A stretch of DNA of 64,000 nt from DASUPK01 sp963848955 (GTDB taxonomy: Bacteria; Actinomycetota; Thermoleophilia; Solirubrobacterales; 70-9): NCBI GenBank assembly GCA_963848955.1, contig CAWKFQ010000010.1:1-64000 (forward strand). The letters are read 5' to 3'. Positions 45,077-55,163 of this stretch are shown here, one piece after another. Under the pieces are notes generated by a model. The model was given only the letters and a program-made list of their open reading frames with translations, was not told the origin of the DNA and made no database searches. The number at the start of each line of letters is the position of its first letter. The stretch's first letter is position 1. A program made the position numbers and the translations under genes.

Positions 45077-45983
45077 GCGGCGGCCTCGGTGCGCGCCCGG
45101 GCGCCGTCTGCCGCCCTGGCGTGCTCGGAGATCGCGTCGATGATCTGCGGCCAGACGCCGCGCGGGAGGTCGTGGCCCATGCCCTCGATCATCATCAGCC
45201 GCGCGCCCGGGATCGCCTTGGCGGTGGCGCGGCCGCCCGACGGGCGGATCATCTTGTCCACGGTGCCGTGGATGACCAGCGTCGGGGCCTTGATCCGTCC
45301 CAGCGCCTTCGGTGCGGTCGCCGGAGGCGACGATCGCGCCGAGCTGGCGACCGCCCGCACGGACGTCGAAGCCGCGGTCGAAGCTGCGCGCGGCCCGCTC
45401 GCGGATGTACTGCTCGTCGCGCTCGAAGCCGGTCGACCCGACCAGGCCGAAGATCTCGGCCGACGCGCTGGATGTAGCCGTCCCGGTCGCGGGGCGGCGG
45501 CCTCAGCAGGTAGCGGTAGACCGAGAGCGCCGGCTGGCCGCGCCAGCGGCTGCCGGTGGTCGACATGATCGAGGTGAGCGAGCGGACCAGCTCCGGATGC
45601 TCGGCGGCGAGCATCTGGCCGATCATGCCGCCCATCGAGGCGCCGACCACGTGTGCGGGAGCGATCTCGAGCTCGCGCAGCAGCCCCGCGGTGTCCTCCG
45701 CCATGTCGGAGAGCGAGTACTGCTCGGGGCCGAGCCGGCGGGTCAGCATCTGCTTGACGCTCGGCGGGCGGAAGTCGAAGTGGGTCGAGCGGCCGATGTC
45801 GCGGTTGTCGAAGCGGACGACGTAGAAGCCCCGTTCGGCGAGCTGCTCGCAGAAGTCCTCGTGCCAGGCGATCATCTGCGTCGCCAGGCCCATGATCAGC
45901 AGGATCGGGGGGTCGTCGGGGTCGCCGAAGGTCTCGTAACAGAGGGTCACGCCCCGCCCGACGTCGCAGAACTCCTCGGTCAT
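45073..45983 (-). CDS. Alpha/beta hydrolase (two frameshifts)
   Basis: About 300 residues. N terminus VTLCYETFGDPDDPPILLIMGLATQMIAWHEDFCEQLAERG, the nucleophile elbow GASMGGMIGQ, then indels near 45475 and 45310. The middle frame reads EIFGLVGSTGFERDEQYIRERAARSFDRG and the last IKAPTLVIHGTVDKMIRPSGG (acid) with MIEGMGHDLP (His). The type resembles esterases/haloperoxidase-fold hydrolases with RDIGRST. ATG 45983. Substrate unknown; the lipid genes next door suggest an ester. Confidence 0.82.
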
Positions 45984-46150
45984 CGGCGATCGTAGAGCAA
46001 AGCGACCGGTCCGCCTCGCGCCCACGGCCAGGCACGAAGTCCTGCATTTCGCAACGGATCTTGCACTCGTGTTAACGAGCGCTCACATTCGGGCGGCGAG
46101 CGGTTAGCCTGGCCAATTGCCGCGAGCGGTGCTTTGCCGCTCACCTGTCG

Positions 46151-47344
46151 ATGCCTAATCCGAGGACTCCAAGAGGGCGACCTTCCCACCGCGGGCGCGC
46201 TGCCGTGCTCGCGCTGATGGTGCTGCTCACCCTGGTGATCGGCGCGGTGATCGGCCAGAGCGCGGTCGGGGATCCGGCCTCGAAGATCGCGCAGAAGCAG
46301 TCGGAGCTCGACCGGATCCAGTCGGCCGAGGGGCCGCTTCGGGGCCAGATCGACCAGATGAACGCCGAGGTCGACCGGCTGATCGGGGAGGAGTCGCGGC
46401 TGCGCCAGGAGCAGGCCGCAGCCGAGCACGAGCTCGAGCAGAAGCAGGCGGAGCTCGACCAGGCGACAGCGCAGCTCAACGCCGAGAAGGCCGAGCTGGC
46501 TCGCGTGCGGGCGAAGCTGCAGTCGGCGGTCGCGGCGCTCGAGCAGCTGCTCGTGGACATGTACAAGGCGAACGACCCGGACGTGACGTCGGTCGTGATG
46601 CAGTCGGCGAGCTGGTCGGATCTGCTCACCCGCACCGAGTACATCGACCACATCCAGCAGTACGACAACGAGGTCGTCGCCCGGGTCCGCGGCCTGCGCG
46701 ATCAGATCACCGCCCTCGTCGACCAGCTGCAGGCGACCCGCGACCGCATCCTGGCCGCTCGCGACGCGGTCGCCGCCAAGGAGCGGCAGATCGCGAGCCA
46801 GCACGCGCAGATCTCCCAGCAGCAGTCGCAGCTTGCGGCCGCCCGGAACGCGCGGCAGGGAGTGCTGAATGCGCTGCTCAGCAAGGAGCGCCAGATTCAG
46901 GCGGACCTCTCGGAGATCCCGGCGCCGGCGGGCCACGCGACCATCGATTCCAGCGGCGACGCGATCCCGCCCTCGAACGCGCCGCTCGCCGTCCGGGGCG
47001 CGATCGCGGCCGCCAACCAGATCGACGACCTTCCCTACATCTGGGGCGGGGGACACGGCTCGTTCACAGCGAGCGGCTACGACTGCTCCGGCGCGGTCAG
47101 CTTCATGCTGCACGGCGGCGGCTTCCTCTCCAGCCCGCTCGACTCGACCGGCCTCGAGGTCTGGGGCGACTCGGGCGGCGGCAACTGGATCACGGTCTTC
47201 GCCAACTCAGGCCACGCCTGGGCCTACGTCGCGGGGCTGCGCTGGGACACCGGCGGCCCCGGCGGCGGCAGCGGGCCGCGGTGGAGCACTGTCATGCGGG
47301 ACGACGCCTCGAGCTTCGTCGCGCGCCACCCGGCCGGCTACTAG
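46151..47344 (+). CDS. Coiled-coil NlpC/P60-like cell-wall hydrolase
   Basis: 397 residues. Membrane anchor or signal about 17-38, a long coiled coil about 43-255 (KIAQKQSELDRIQ, AEHELEQKQAELDQATAQL), then a NlpC/P60-type domain from about 280. The catalytic Cys is C312 (SGYDCSGAVSF) and the His is H355 (SGHAWAYV). Architecture matches PcsB/RipA-like cell-division or cell-wall remodelling enzymes. A short GAGCGG/CCGCTC hairpin (46124-46142) lies just upstream. Intact. Confidence 0.85.
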   Translation: MPNPRTPRGRPSHRGRAAVLALMVLLTLVIGAVIGQSAVGDPASKIAQKQSELDRIQSAEGPLRGQIDQMNAEVDRLIGEESRLRQEQAAAEHELEQKQAELDQATAQLNAEKAELARVRAKLQSAVAALEQLLVDMYKANDPDVTSVVMQSASWSDLLTRTEYIDHIQQYDNEVVARVRGLRDQITALVDQLQATRDRILAARDAVAAKERQIASQHAQISQQQSQLAAARNARQGVLNALLSKERQIQADLSEIPAPAGHATIDSSGDAIPPSNAPLAVRGAIAAANQIDDLPYIWGGGHGSFTASGYDCSGAVSFMLHGGGFLSSPLDSTGLEVWGDSGGGNWITVFANSGHAWAYVAGLRWDTGGPGGGSGPRWSTVMRDDASSFVARHPAGY

Positions 47345-47361
47345 GGCAACTCCTTACTTAA

Positions 47362-48561
47362 TTAAGCCGGCCAGCAGTAGCCGTAGGCCGTCAGGTTCGA
47401 GGCCGGGCCGAAGAAGCCGTAGCTGCGGGCGGTGAAGCTGTTGTTCTGGTTGATCGAGCCGTCGGCGAAGAACGCGTTGGGGGAGCCGCCACCGTTCGAG
47501 AAGCCCCCGGCGACGAGTCGCTTGCCCTTCGGGCAGGAGGGCGTGGTGGTGCTCGCCAGCTGGCTGGCGGCGATCGGCGCCGGGCCCGATGTGACCTGGG
47601 TCAGCTTCGGTTTGCTCATCCGGGCGCAGTAGGCGATCGCGGTCAGCTCGCCCTGGCCGGTCGGCCCGTAGGCGCTGCCGGTGACGGTCCAGGCCTTCTT
47701 GCTGGCCATGCGCGACTCGGTGATGTAGTCGCCGCCGTCGCTGCGGAAGTTGGTTCGCTGGAAGCCGCCGGAGACCAGGAACTGACCCTTCGGGCAACGT
47801 GCCGTCACGGTCTTCGTCTGACCGGTTCTCACCCAGACGGTCTTGTGCGGCGTCGGCGTCGCAGGAACCACGCCGCGGCCGCAGACAACCTGCATCGTCA
47901 CCTCACGGGTGGTCGTTTGGCCTGGGCTTGGATCGAGTACGACGACGCTGATGTGGTAGCCCAGCTGTGCCCCGAGCCGCTCGTAGGAGTGGGGATAGAT
48001 CCCCTCGCCGTCTGGTCCCACGGCGGGGCTCTGGGTCATGCCACCTCCGATGGGCTCCCTGCCGCCCGGGCACAGGACCTCCAGGCGAGGCGCCGTGTCC
48101 GGCTTGTTGAGCCTGTAGGTCTGGGTGGTGAGGCTGACGTTGCGCAGCGTCCGGGCTAGCCCAGGCGTGGCGGCCCCCTTACGGCCGAGGATCCGGATCG
48201 TGCCCTTGTTGGAATCGAGAACGTAGGTCCCGCCGACGGCCCGCAGGGCCATCCGCAGCCCGATTGCAGTTCGTTCCGGACTTCAGCACGTAGACCTGGT
48301 TCAGTCGCCCGAGCCCCCCGGGCCCGCGAGCTACCCCGACCGTCGCCCGGTGGCCTTCGTGAGGATCGGTGCCAGCTCTGCCGGCGGCGCATAGCAGCCG
48401 GCTGGATCGAAGCGACGATCCTGCAGCGCGAACTTGTACGCGCCCTCCAGACGCTTGGTCGGGAGGTTGAAGCCGGGTTTGGCGGCGAGGGCGCTGGCGC
48501 TCGCCAGGAGAGCCGTGACGAGCACGGCGACCAGCGAGATCAGTACAGCGGCGCGCCTCAT
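47362..48561 (-). CDS. Secreted cysteine-containing repeat protein (two frameshifts)
   Basis: About 400 residues, with a signal peptide AAVLISLVAVLVTALLASASA. Indels near 48343 and 48253 join TKATGRR to ATVGVARGPGG and NQVYVLKSGTNCNRAA to MALRAVGGTYVLDS. A short motif of the form CPxGxxxxxGGF/GG recurs three times (CPGGREPIGGG, CPKGQFLVSGGF, CPKGKRLVAGGF), each followed by a Tyr-Cys strand (AIAYCA, YGYCWP). This suggests repeated disulfide-bonded modules outside the cell. The gene ends in TAATTAAGTAA, stops in several frames. Function unknown. Confidence 0.62.
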
Positions 48562-48691
48562 GGATCGATCAGAACCCCTCAGGTACCTCGAAGTTGCGCG
48601 GATACTGCCAGCCGGTCGCCGAGGACGTCGCGCCGATACATTTCAGCGTGCTTGTCTCAAAGAAGCCAGGAGAGCACGAGAGGAGAATCGA

Positions 48692-50153
48692 ATGAGGGCA
48701 GGGCAGAGGAAGCCGATCCGGGTCGGCCTGATCGCGTTGGCGGCGGTCGCGTTGTGCGCAGCGTTCGGCGCCGGCCGCCGGGGCCAAAAGATCCCCGTCA
48801 AGTTCAAGGTGATGCGGGGCTTCGCCTCACCGGGGACGCCAGAGAACCTGAACGTCGTCGGCGTGCTGAAGATCGGCGACCCGAAGGCGGACAACGTCCT
48901 CGTACTCAACCCGGGCACGTCGGCGAGCGCCGCCTACTTCCAGCCGCTCGCCCGGACGATCGCCAAGACGCTGCCGGACTGGCAGGTGTGGTCGGTGGAG
49001 CGGCGCGAGAACTTCCTCGAGGACCAGTCGAGCTCAACCTGTTCAAGCAGGGGAAGGTCAGCCCCAGCGAGTTCTTCAACTACTACCTGGGCTATCTGTC
49101 GGACCCGAGCATCACCAACCACGTCCACAACGTCCCCGACTCGGCCGTGCCCTTCGCCCGGCAGTGGGGGATGAACACTGAGATCAACGACCTTCGCGTG
49201 GTCGTCAAGGCCGCGACGAGGAAGGGCCGCAACGTCGCGATGGGCGGCCACTCACTGGGCGGCTCGATCACGACGGCCTACGCGACCTGGGATTTCAACG
49301 GTCGGCCCGGAGGCCGCGACCTCTCCGGTCTGGTCCTGATCGACGGCGCCAGCAGCCCGACGGCCGTGACGGCCGAGCAGGCGCAGACGTCCCTGGACGA
49401 CCTGCAGACCTCGTCGCCGTGGCTGAACTTCGGGGGCATCCCGGCGCCGCTGGCGGGACTCTTCGGCATGGTCGGATCGGCGAGCGCGAAGGCGGCGCCG
49501 AACGCCCCATCGGTCTTCCAGGGCTGGCCGCTCCTGCCCTCGAACCTCCAGCCTCCGGCGGGGGTCAACCCGACCAACGAGGCAGGTTTCGGCACGGTCT
49601 ACTGACGTCAAGACCTCACCGGCGTCCCTGAGGGCCGCCCAGGTGCACTCCGGTCAGCTGGCGGCGAGCGGGGACCCGCGGTCGTGGGATCGAGCCGGCA
49701 ACATCACCCCGATTCAGCGCTGGGCCAACATGTTCTCGGGCTGGGGCCTGCAGAACCTGGACGGCACGGCCTGGTACCACCCGATGCGGCTGACTATCGA
49801 CTCGGGCGCAGTCGGTGACGGGATCGCCAATCCGGCGCAGTCCGTGCTCGACGTGCACTCGACCGACGCGTCGAAGCTCCGCAAGAGGCATGAGGATCTA
49901 CGCATTCGGTGCAGCTCTCGGCGGCGCCAGGGTGCTCTCCGCCGCGCAGGCACTGGCCGCGACCGCGCAGATCCCGGGCCGGAACCTGAAGCTGGTCGAT
50001 CGCTCGGCGACCTACGCGCACAACGACCCGAACGCGGCGGAGCCGAAGGTGAACGCCTTCATCAAGCGGCTGATCCCGTTCCTGCGGAAGGTCAGCGCGG
50101 GGAAGGAGTCCGGGAAGAAGAAGGGCGGTGGGAAGGGCGGGAAGAGGAAGTAG
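48692..50153 (+). CDS. Secreted alpha/beta hydrolase, lipase-like (three frameshifts)
   Basis: About 485 codons. Signal segment VGLIALAAVALCAAFGAG; core VLVLNPGTSASAAYFQPLA (oxyanion region) and the nucleophile elbow MGGHSLGGSITTAYATWD. Indels near 49030 and 49604 (an extra T makes a false stop after GFGTVY, which should run into DVKTSPASL) and 49885 (into MRIYAFGAALGGARVL). The C terminus is lysine/glycine-rich (GKKKGGGKGGKRK). ATG 48692 follows GAGGAG. Probably an extracellular esterase or lipase. Its stop forms a palindrome with the convergent stop. Confidence 0.75.
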
Positions 50154-50159
50154 CGGCCG

Positions 50160-51536
50160 CTAGCTCTTCTCGACCGGGCGCCCCGCCCGGCGCCAGGTGC
50201 CGACGCCGCCGTTGGCGACGTGCATCACCCGGTCGAAACCCTCGCGCTGCAGGATCGAGGCCGCGAGGCCGCTGCGCTTGCCGCCGCTGCAGATGGCGGC
50301 GATCGCACGGTCGCGGGGAAGCTCGCCCTGCCGCTCGGGGAGCTCGCCATAGGGCAGGTTGACCGAGCCCGGGATGTGAGCCTCAGCGAACTCGTTCTCC
50401 TCTCGCACGTCGACCACGAGCAGTTCGTCGTCCTGCAGCCGCTCGGCGAGCTCGTCCGGGTCGATCAGCTCGATCCGCTGCACCGGCCGCCCCTCCGAGC
50501 GCCAGGCCGTCATCCCGCCCTCGAGGTAGCCGCGCACCCGCAGCCCGACCGAGGCGAGCAGCTCGGCGGCCTCCAGCTCGTAGCCGTCGGAGGCCGCCAC
50601 GACGATCAGCTCCACGTCGGGCGGGACCACCTTGGCGACCTTGGTGGCGAAGCCCGTCTCATAGGCGGAGGCGCTGATCGCCCCTGGGATATGGGCCTCG
50701 TCGAACTGCTCGTTGGTGCGGGCGTCGACCAGGAGCGCGCCTTCGGCGATGCCGACCTCGACCGCACGCGGCGCGAGCGGAATCGGCGTTCCCATGCCCT
50801 CGATCAGCGGTCCCTGGTTGATCGCGACGATGCGTTCCACGTTCGGGGGCGGATCCCCGAGCGTGGCGACCGCGTCATCCACGAACTCCTCCTCGGTCTC
50901 GAACCGCAGCGCCCGGTTGTGGCCGCGCTCGAAGCCGATCGTCGAGGTCGACTTGTGGTCGATCCCCGCGCTGCCGCAGGCCGAGCCGCCCAGGTGCCCG
51001 GGCCAGACCTCGACGTCGTCGGGCAGGGGGAGCAGCCGATGGTGCAGGGAGCGGTAGATGTCCGCCGCTCCGTCGCGTTTCTCGATCGCCAGGTCGGGTC
51101 GCGCCACGTCCCCGACGAACAGCGAGTCGCCGGTGAGCACGGCCCAGGGGTCGCCGCCGCGTTCGGCGTCCCTCAGGAGGAAGGAGGTGTGTTCGGGCCG
51201 ATGGCCCGGCGTGTGCATCGCCTCGATCTCGACCTCCCCGAGGCTCAGCGTCCAGCCGTCGGTGAACGCCTCGTGCGGGTACTGGGCGTCGGCCAGCTCA
51301 TGGACGTGGATCGTCGCCCCCGTCGCCCGGGCCAGGCGGCCGTGTCCGGAGACGTGATCGGCGTGGTTGTGGGTCTCGAGCACGTGCTCGATCCGGACGC
51401 CGTGCAGCCGGCTGAGCCGCAGATAGGGCTCGATCGACCACTGCGGGTCGATGACCGCCGCGACACCTGCGCTGGCGTCGCCGACCAGATAGGAGGCGCA
51501 GCTCAGGTCCTCGTGCAGGATCTGCCGAAAGAACAT
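50160..51536 (-). CDS. Metallo-beta-lactamase-fold persulfide dioxygenase-like protein with two rhodanese domains
   Basis: 458 residues. MBL domain with H56-x-H58-x-D60-H61 (ETHNHADHVSGH), HTPGHRPEHTSF and WPGHLGGSACG, as in ETHE1-like persulfide dioxygenases. Two rhodanese domains follow: the first has VVAASDGYE, with no Cys at the active site, the second has AAICSGGKRSG with the catalytic Cys. The expected role is oxidising glutathione-type persulfides and sulfane-sulfur transfer. Cotranscribed with the MmcQ and enoyl-CoA hydratase genes (gaps of 19 and 3 bases). Confidence 0.9.
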   Translation of the reverse strand: MFFRQILHEDLSCASYLVGDASAGVAAVIDPQWSIEPYLRLSRLHGVRIEHVLETHNHADHVSGHGRLARATGATIHVHELADAQYPHEAFTDGWTLSLGEVEIEAMHTPGHRPEHTSFLLRDAERGGDPWAVLTGDSLFVGDVARPDLAIEKRDGAADIYRSLHHRLLPLPDDVEVWPGHLGGSACGSAGIDHKSTSTIGFERGHNRALRFETEEEFVDDAVATLGDPPPNVERIVAINQGPLIEGMGTPIPLAPRAVEVGIAEGALLVDARTNEQFDEAHIPGAISASAYETGFATKVAKVVPPDVELIVVAASDGYELEAAELLASVGLRVRGYLEGGMTAWRSEGRPVQRIELIDPDELAERLQDDELLVVDVREENEFAEAHIPGSVNLPYGELPERQGELPRDRAIAAICSGGKRSGLAASILQREGFDRVMHVANGGVGTWRRAGRPVEKS

Positions 51537-51555
51537 TCCTGGCCAGCGTAGTTGC

Positions 51556-51918
51556 CTATTCGGCCTCTTCGCGGGCGTCGAGGAGCCGGCGCGGCGCGGT
51601 CAGGCGCCAGGCGTCCTCGATCAGGGCCGCGAGCTCATCCTCGTCGACCGCCTCGAGCCGGATCAGCACGTGCGGGCTCCCCTCGTAGTGGGGCGTCGTG
51701 AAGTAGGTGTCCGGCTCGCCACGCAGCAGGGCCTCCTTGTCATCGAGATCCGCGACCTTGATGACCAGCGCGTCGGGATCGGTCCGCAGGCGACAGAAGC
51801 CCTTGCCCTTGGCCTGGCCTTCCGTCCTGACCAGCAGGCCCGGCGTGCCCCACCAGCTCCCGGCCTCCACGCCAGGGAGGCGCTCGCCGATCGCGACCAC
51901 GTCGTCCCAGCTCGCCAT
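51556..51918 (-). CDS. MmcQ/YjbR family protein
   Basis: 120 residues: WDDVVAIGERLPGVEAGSWWGTPGLLVRT, GFCRLRTDPDALVIKV, EALLRGEPDTYFTTPHYEGSPHVLIRLEAVD. This is the MmcQ/YjbR fold, a CyaY-like double-stranded-DNA-binding or regulatory domain of uncertain role. ATG 51918, 3 bases after the enoyl-CoA hydratase stop. Confidence 0.88.
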   Translation of the reverse strand: MASWDDVVAIGERLPGVEAGSWWGTPGLLVRTEGQAKGKGFCRLRTDPDALVIKVADLDDKEALLRGEPDTYFTTPHYEGSPHVLIRLEAVDEDELAALIEDAWRLTAPRRLLDAREEAE

Positions 51919-51921
51919 CGG

Positions 51922-52717
51922 CTAAGAGCCGGTGAAGTTGGGCGGGCGCTTCTCGACGAAGGCGAGGACGCCCTCGATGAAGTCCTGGGTCTGGCCCTGC
52001 TCGCGCTGGGCGTTGGCCTCGGCCTCGAGCTGCTCGGCGAGCCCCGCATACATCCTGCGGTTGAGCAGACGCTTCGAGCCCGCGTACGACGTGGTTGGTC
52101 CCTTGGCGAGCAGCTGCAGGAGCGCGTCGGCCGCACCCTCGAGGTCCTCGTCGGGCACGACCCGGTTGATCAGGCCCCAGTCGAGCGCCAGATCTGCGGG
52201 TACGCGCTCCCCGAGCATGGCCATCTCCGCCGCTCGGCCATAGCCGATCCGGGCCGGGAGGAAGGCGGTCGAGCCGCCGTCGGGGATGAGCCCGATGTTG
52301 ACGAAGGCCAGCAGGAAGTAGGCGGACTCGGCCGCAACGACCAGGTCGGCGGCGAGCGCGAGCGAGCAGCCGATTCCGACCGCGGGCCCGTTCACCGCCG
52401 GCGACCACCGGCTTCGGCATCTCGCGCAGCGCGGTGATGATCGGGTGGTAGACGTCCCGCAGCCGGGCGCTCAGATCGGGGACGCCGCCCTCCGTGCCCT
52501 CCCGCTGCTCCTTGAGGTCGGCACCCGAGGAGAAGCCGCGACCCGCGCCGGTGATCATCACGGCGCGCACCGAGTCGTCTTCGGCGACCGTGGTGACAGC
52601 GTCCAGGAGGTCGCGGCCGAACTGCTCGTTCCAGGCGTTGAGCGCCTCGGGCCGGTTGAGGAGAAGCTTTGCCGCCGAGTCCTCCGTGGTCAGGTCGATG
52701 GTCTCGTGGGAGGCCAC
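51922..52717 (-). CDS. Enoyl-CoA hydratase/isomerase (frameshifted)
   Basis: About 264 residues of the crotonase fold. AKLLLNRPEALNAWNEQF, then MITGAGRGFSSGADLKEQ (first oxyanion NH). An indel near 52396 separates MPKPVVAG from AVNGPAVGIGCSLALAADLVVAAE (second oxyanion loop); LIPDGGSTAFLPARIG and ALDWGLINRVVPDEDL follow. The residues normally giving hydratase Glu pairs are only partly present, so it could be an isomerase. Divergent from the esterase-BVMO gene by 25 bases. Confidence 0.88.
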
Positions 52718-52742
52718 GGCCGAAGCCTATTCTCCCTTCCTC

Positions 52743-55163
52743 GTGAGCCGGTACCTGCCACGGCCAGTCGGCAAGCTGGTCACGCGCCTCCTGCAGCGCT
52801 CGAGCCAGCGTCCGTGGATCCCGATTCCCGCGCATCGCGCCCTGACCGAAATCGCGGCCCGGATCACGCAGGTCCCGGCCGGTATCACGGTCACCCACGG
52901 CACTCTCGGCGGTCGGCCGTGCGATCGCGTCGGGCCCGGGGATGCCGATTCCAGCCGCGCCATCCTCTATCTCCACGGCGGCGCCTACGTCGTCGGGTCG
53001 CCGCGGACCCACCGCGGCCTGGCCGCCCAGATCGCGATCGCGGGCGATGCCCCGGTTCAGCTTCTCGACTACCGGCTCGGACCGGAACACAAGCATCCGG
53101 CCGCCCTGGAGGACGCCCTGGCCGCGTATCGGGAGCTACTCGGATCGGGCCTCGAGCCCGGCTCGATCGTGATCGCGGGCGACTCTGCGGGGGCCGGCCT
53201 TGCCGTGGCGCTCGCGACGCGGATCCGCGATGCCGGTGAGCCGGTGCCCGCAGGACTGGTGCTGCTGAACGGCTGGTTCGACCTGACCTGCTCGGGGCCC
53301 TCGATGAGCTTCAACCGCCGCCGCGACGTCGGATTGCGCCGCGACTGGACGGTCCAAAGTGGTGAGCTCTACCGCGGGGACACCGATCCGCTCGACCCCG
53401 AGCTGTCGGTGCTGCGGGCCGATCTCCACGGCCTGCCCCCGACCTACCTGCAGGTGGGCACTCACGACCTGCTGCTGAGCGACTCCGACCTGCTCGCCGA
53501 GAGGTTCGAGAGGGCAGGCGTCGACATCGGCTACACGCGGTTCGAGGGCATGTGGCACGACTTCCAGCTCGGTGCAGGGCTGCTCCGCGAGGCAGACGAG
53601 GCGATGACCGACCTCGCCGCTGCGCTGGAGGGGATCTGGGCGGGTCGCCCGCTGGCCGAGGCGGAAACGCTCGGCAGTGGTTCACACAACGGTCGTCCGA
53701 GTCCCAGCGTGGCGATCATCGGCGCTGGCTTCGGCGGCATCGGCCTCGGCATGACCCTCAAGCGGGCCGGGGTCGACTCGTTCACGATCTTCGAGAAGGC
53801 CGAGGGGATCGGGGGAGTGTGGAGGGACAACACCTACCCGGGCGCTGCCTGCGACGTCCCCTCGCACCTCTATTCGTTCTCCTTCGAGCCGAACCCGGAC
53901 TGGACACGGGTCTACTCGCCGCAGCCCGAGATCCTCGACTACCTCGAGCGCTGCGTCGAGAAGTACGGCATGGCCCCGAACCTGCGGCTGGGAACGGAGG
54001 TCATGCGAGCGCAGTTCGACGAGCAATCCGGCCGCTGGCGGATCGAGACAACTGGAGGCGAGACGGTCGAGGCCGACGTCCTGGTCTCCGCCTGCGGCCA
54101 GCTCAGCCGCCCGGCCCTCTCCCGAATCGAGGGCGCCGAGCGCTTCGAGGGACCGATCTTCCACACCGCCCGCTGGGACCACGAGGTCGAGCTCGAGGGA
54201 AAGCACGTGGCGGTGATCGGCACCGGCGCGAGCACCATCCAGGTCGTTCCCGCGATCGCGCCGGGGGTCGGTCAGCTCGACGTCTACCAGCGCTCGGCTC
54301 CGTATGTGATGCCGAAGAAGGACCGCCCCTACAGCCCCTGGGAGAGGAGGCTATTTCGGCGCTTCCCACCCGCGCGCTGGGCGCGGCGCTTCCAGCAGTG
54401 GCTCGCCTTCGAGATCTTCGTATCGGCCTTCAACCAGTTTCGGCCGGTTGCGCGCCTTGGGATCCGCATCCACGAGCGCCATCTCGACGAGCAGGTAAGC
54501 GATCCCGCTCTGAAGGAGGTGCTGAGGCCCGACCACGTCCTGGGCTGCAAGCGGGTGCTGATCTCGGGCGACTACTACGAGACTCTCGAGCGACCCAATG
54601 TCGAGCTCGTCACCGAGGGCGTCCGGGAGCTGACGAAGCGCGGGGTGATCGCCGAAGACGGTACGGAGAGGAAGGCGGATGTGATCGTCCTCTCGACCGG
54701 CTTTGAGAGCACCGGCTTCCTGGCGCCGATGGAGATCCGGGGGAGGGAAGGGGTCGAGCTCAACGAGGCCTGGCGCGAGGGGGCGAATGCCTATCTGGGC
54801 ATGACCGTGGCCGGCTTCCCCAACCTCTTCATCATGTACGGGCCCAACACGAACCTGGGGTCTGGCTCGATCATCTTCCAGCTCGAGAGCCAGATGAGCT
54901 ACATCCTCGACGCGGTGCGCAAGCTTCAGAGCCGCGGCGGCTGGCTCTCGGTACGGCCCGAGGTGCAGGCGTCATTCGATCGCGAGATCCAGAAGCGGCT
55001 CTCCACCTCCGTCTGGCAGACCGGCTGCAGCAACTGGTACCTCGATGAGGACGGCCGGAACACCAACAACTGGCCGGGCTTCACACTCGAGTACCGGAGC
55101 CGGACCCGCCGCCTCGACCCCGAGGACTACGAGGAGTCTCAGCTCAACACGTCGGGCTTGTAG
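52743..55163 (+). CDS. Fusion of HSL-family esterase and Baeyer-Villiger monooxygenase
   Basis: 806 residues, intact. Residues 1-310: hormone-sensitive-lipase-type esterase with LYLHGGAYVVG, S148 (AGDSAGAG), D242 (VGTHDLL) and H272 (GMWHDF). Residues 320-806: class B flavin monooxygenase with FAD motif IIGAGFGGIGLG (326-337), the BVMO fingerprint FEGPIFHTARWD (468-479) and NADP motif VIGTGAST (491-498). BVMOs turn ketones into esters, which an esterase can hydrolyse, so one chain could do both steps. GTG 52743. Its 3' end overlaps the convergent ilvA gene by 25 bases. Confidence 0.9.
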   Translation: MSRYLPRPVGKLVTRLLQRSSQRPWIPIPAHRALTEIAARITQVPAGITVTHGTLGGRPCDRVGPGDADSSRAILYLHGGAYVVGSPRTHRGLAAQIAIAGDAPVQLLDYRLGPEHKHPAALEDALAAYRELLGSGLEPGSIVIAGDSAGAGLAVALATRIRDAGEPVPAGLVLLNGWFDLTCSGPSMSFNRRRDVGLRRDWTVQSGELYRGDTDPLDPELSVLRADLHGLPPTYLQVGTHDLLLSDSDLLAERFERAGVDIGYTRFEGMWHDFQLGAGLLREADEAMTDLAAALEGIWAGRPLAEAETLGSGSHNGRPSPSVAIIGAGFGGIGLGMTLKRAGVDSFTIFEKAEGIGGVWRDNTYPGAACDVPSHLYSFSFEPNPDWTRVYSPQPEILDYLERCVEKYGMAPNLRLGTEVMRAQFDEQSGRWRIETTGGETVEADVLVSACGQLSRPALSRIEGAERFEGPIFHTARWDHEVELEGKHVAVIGTGASTIQVVPAIAPGVGQLDVYQRSAPYVMPKKDRPYSPWERRLFRRFPPARWARRFQQWLAFEIFVSAFNQFRPVARLGIRIHERHLDEQVSDPALKEVLRPDHVLGCKRVLISGDYYETLERPNVELVTEGVRELTKRGVIAEDGTERKADVIVLSTGFESTGFLAPMEIRGREGVELNEAWREGANAYLGMTVAGFPNLFIMYGPNTNLGSGSIIFQLESQMSYILDAVRKLQSRGGWLSVRPEVQASFDREIQKRLSTSVWQTGCSNWYLDEDGRNTNNWPGFTLEYRSRTRRLDPEDYEESQLNTSGL

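Noticed and set aside
46124..46142. Possible riboswitch upstream of the NlpC/P60 gene
   Set aside because: c-di-AMP riboswitches are known before such genes, so I looked for their conserved core. Only a 6-base hairpin is present and the core is not there.
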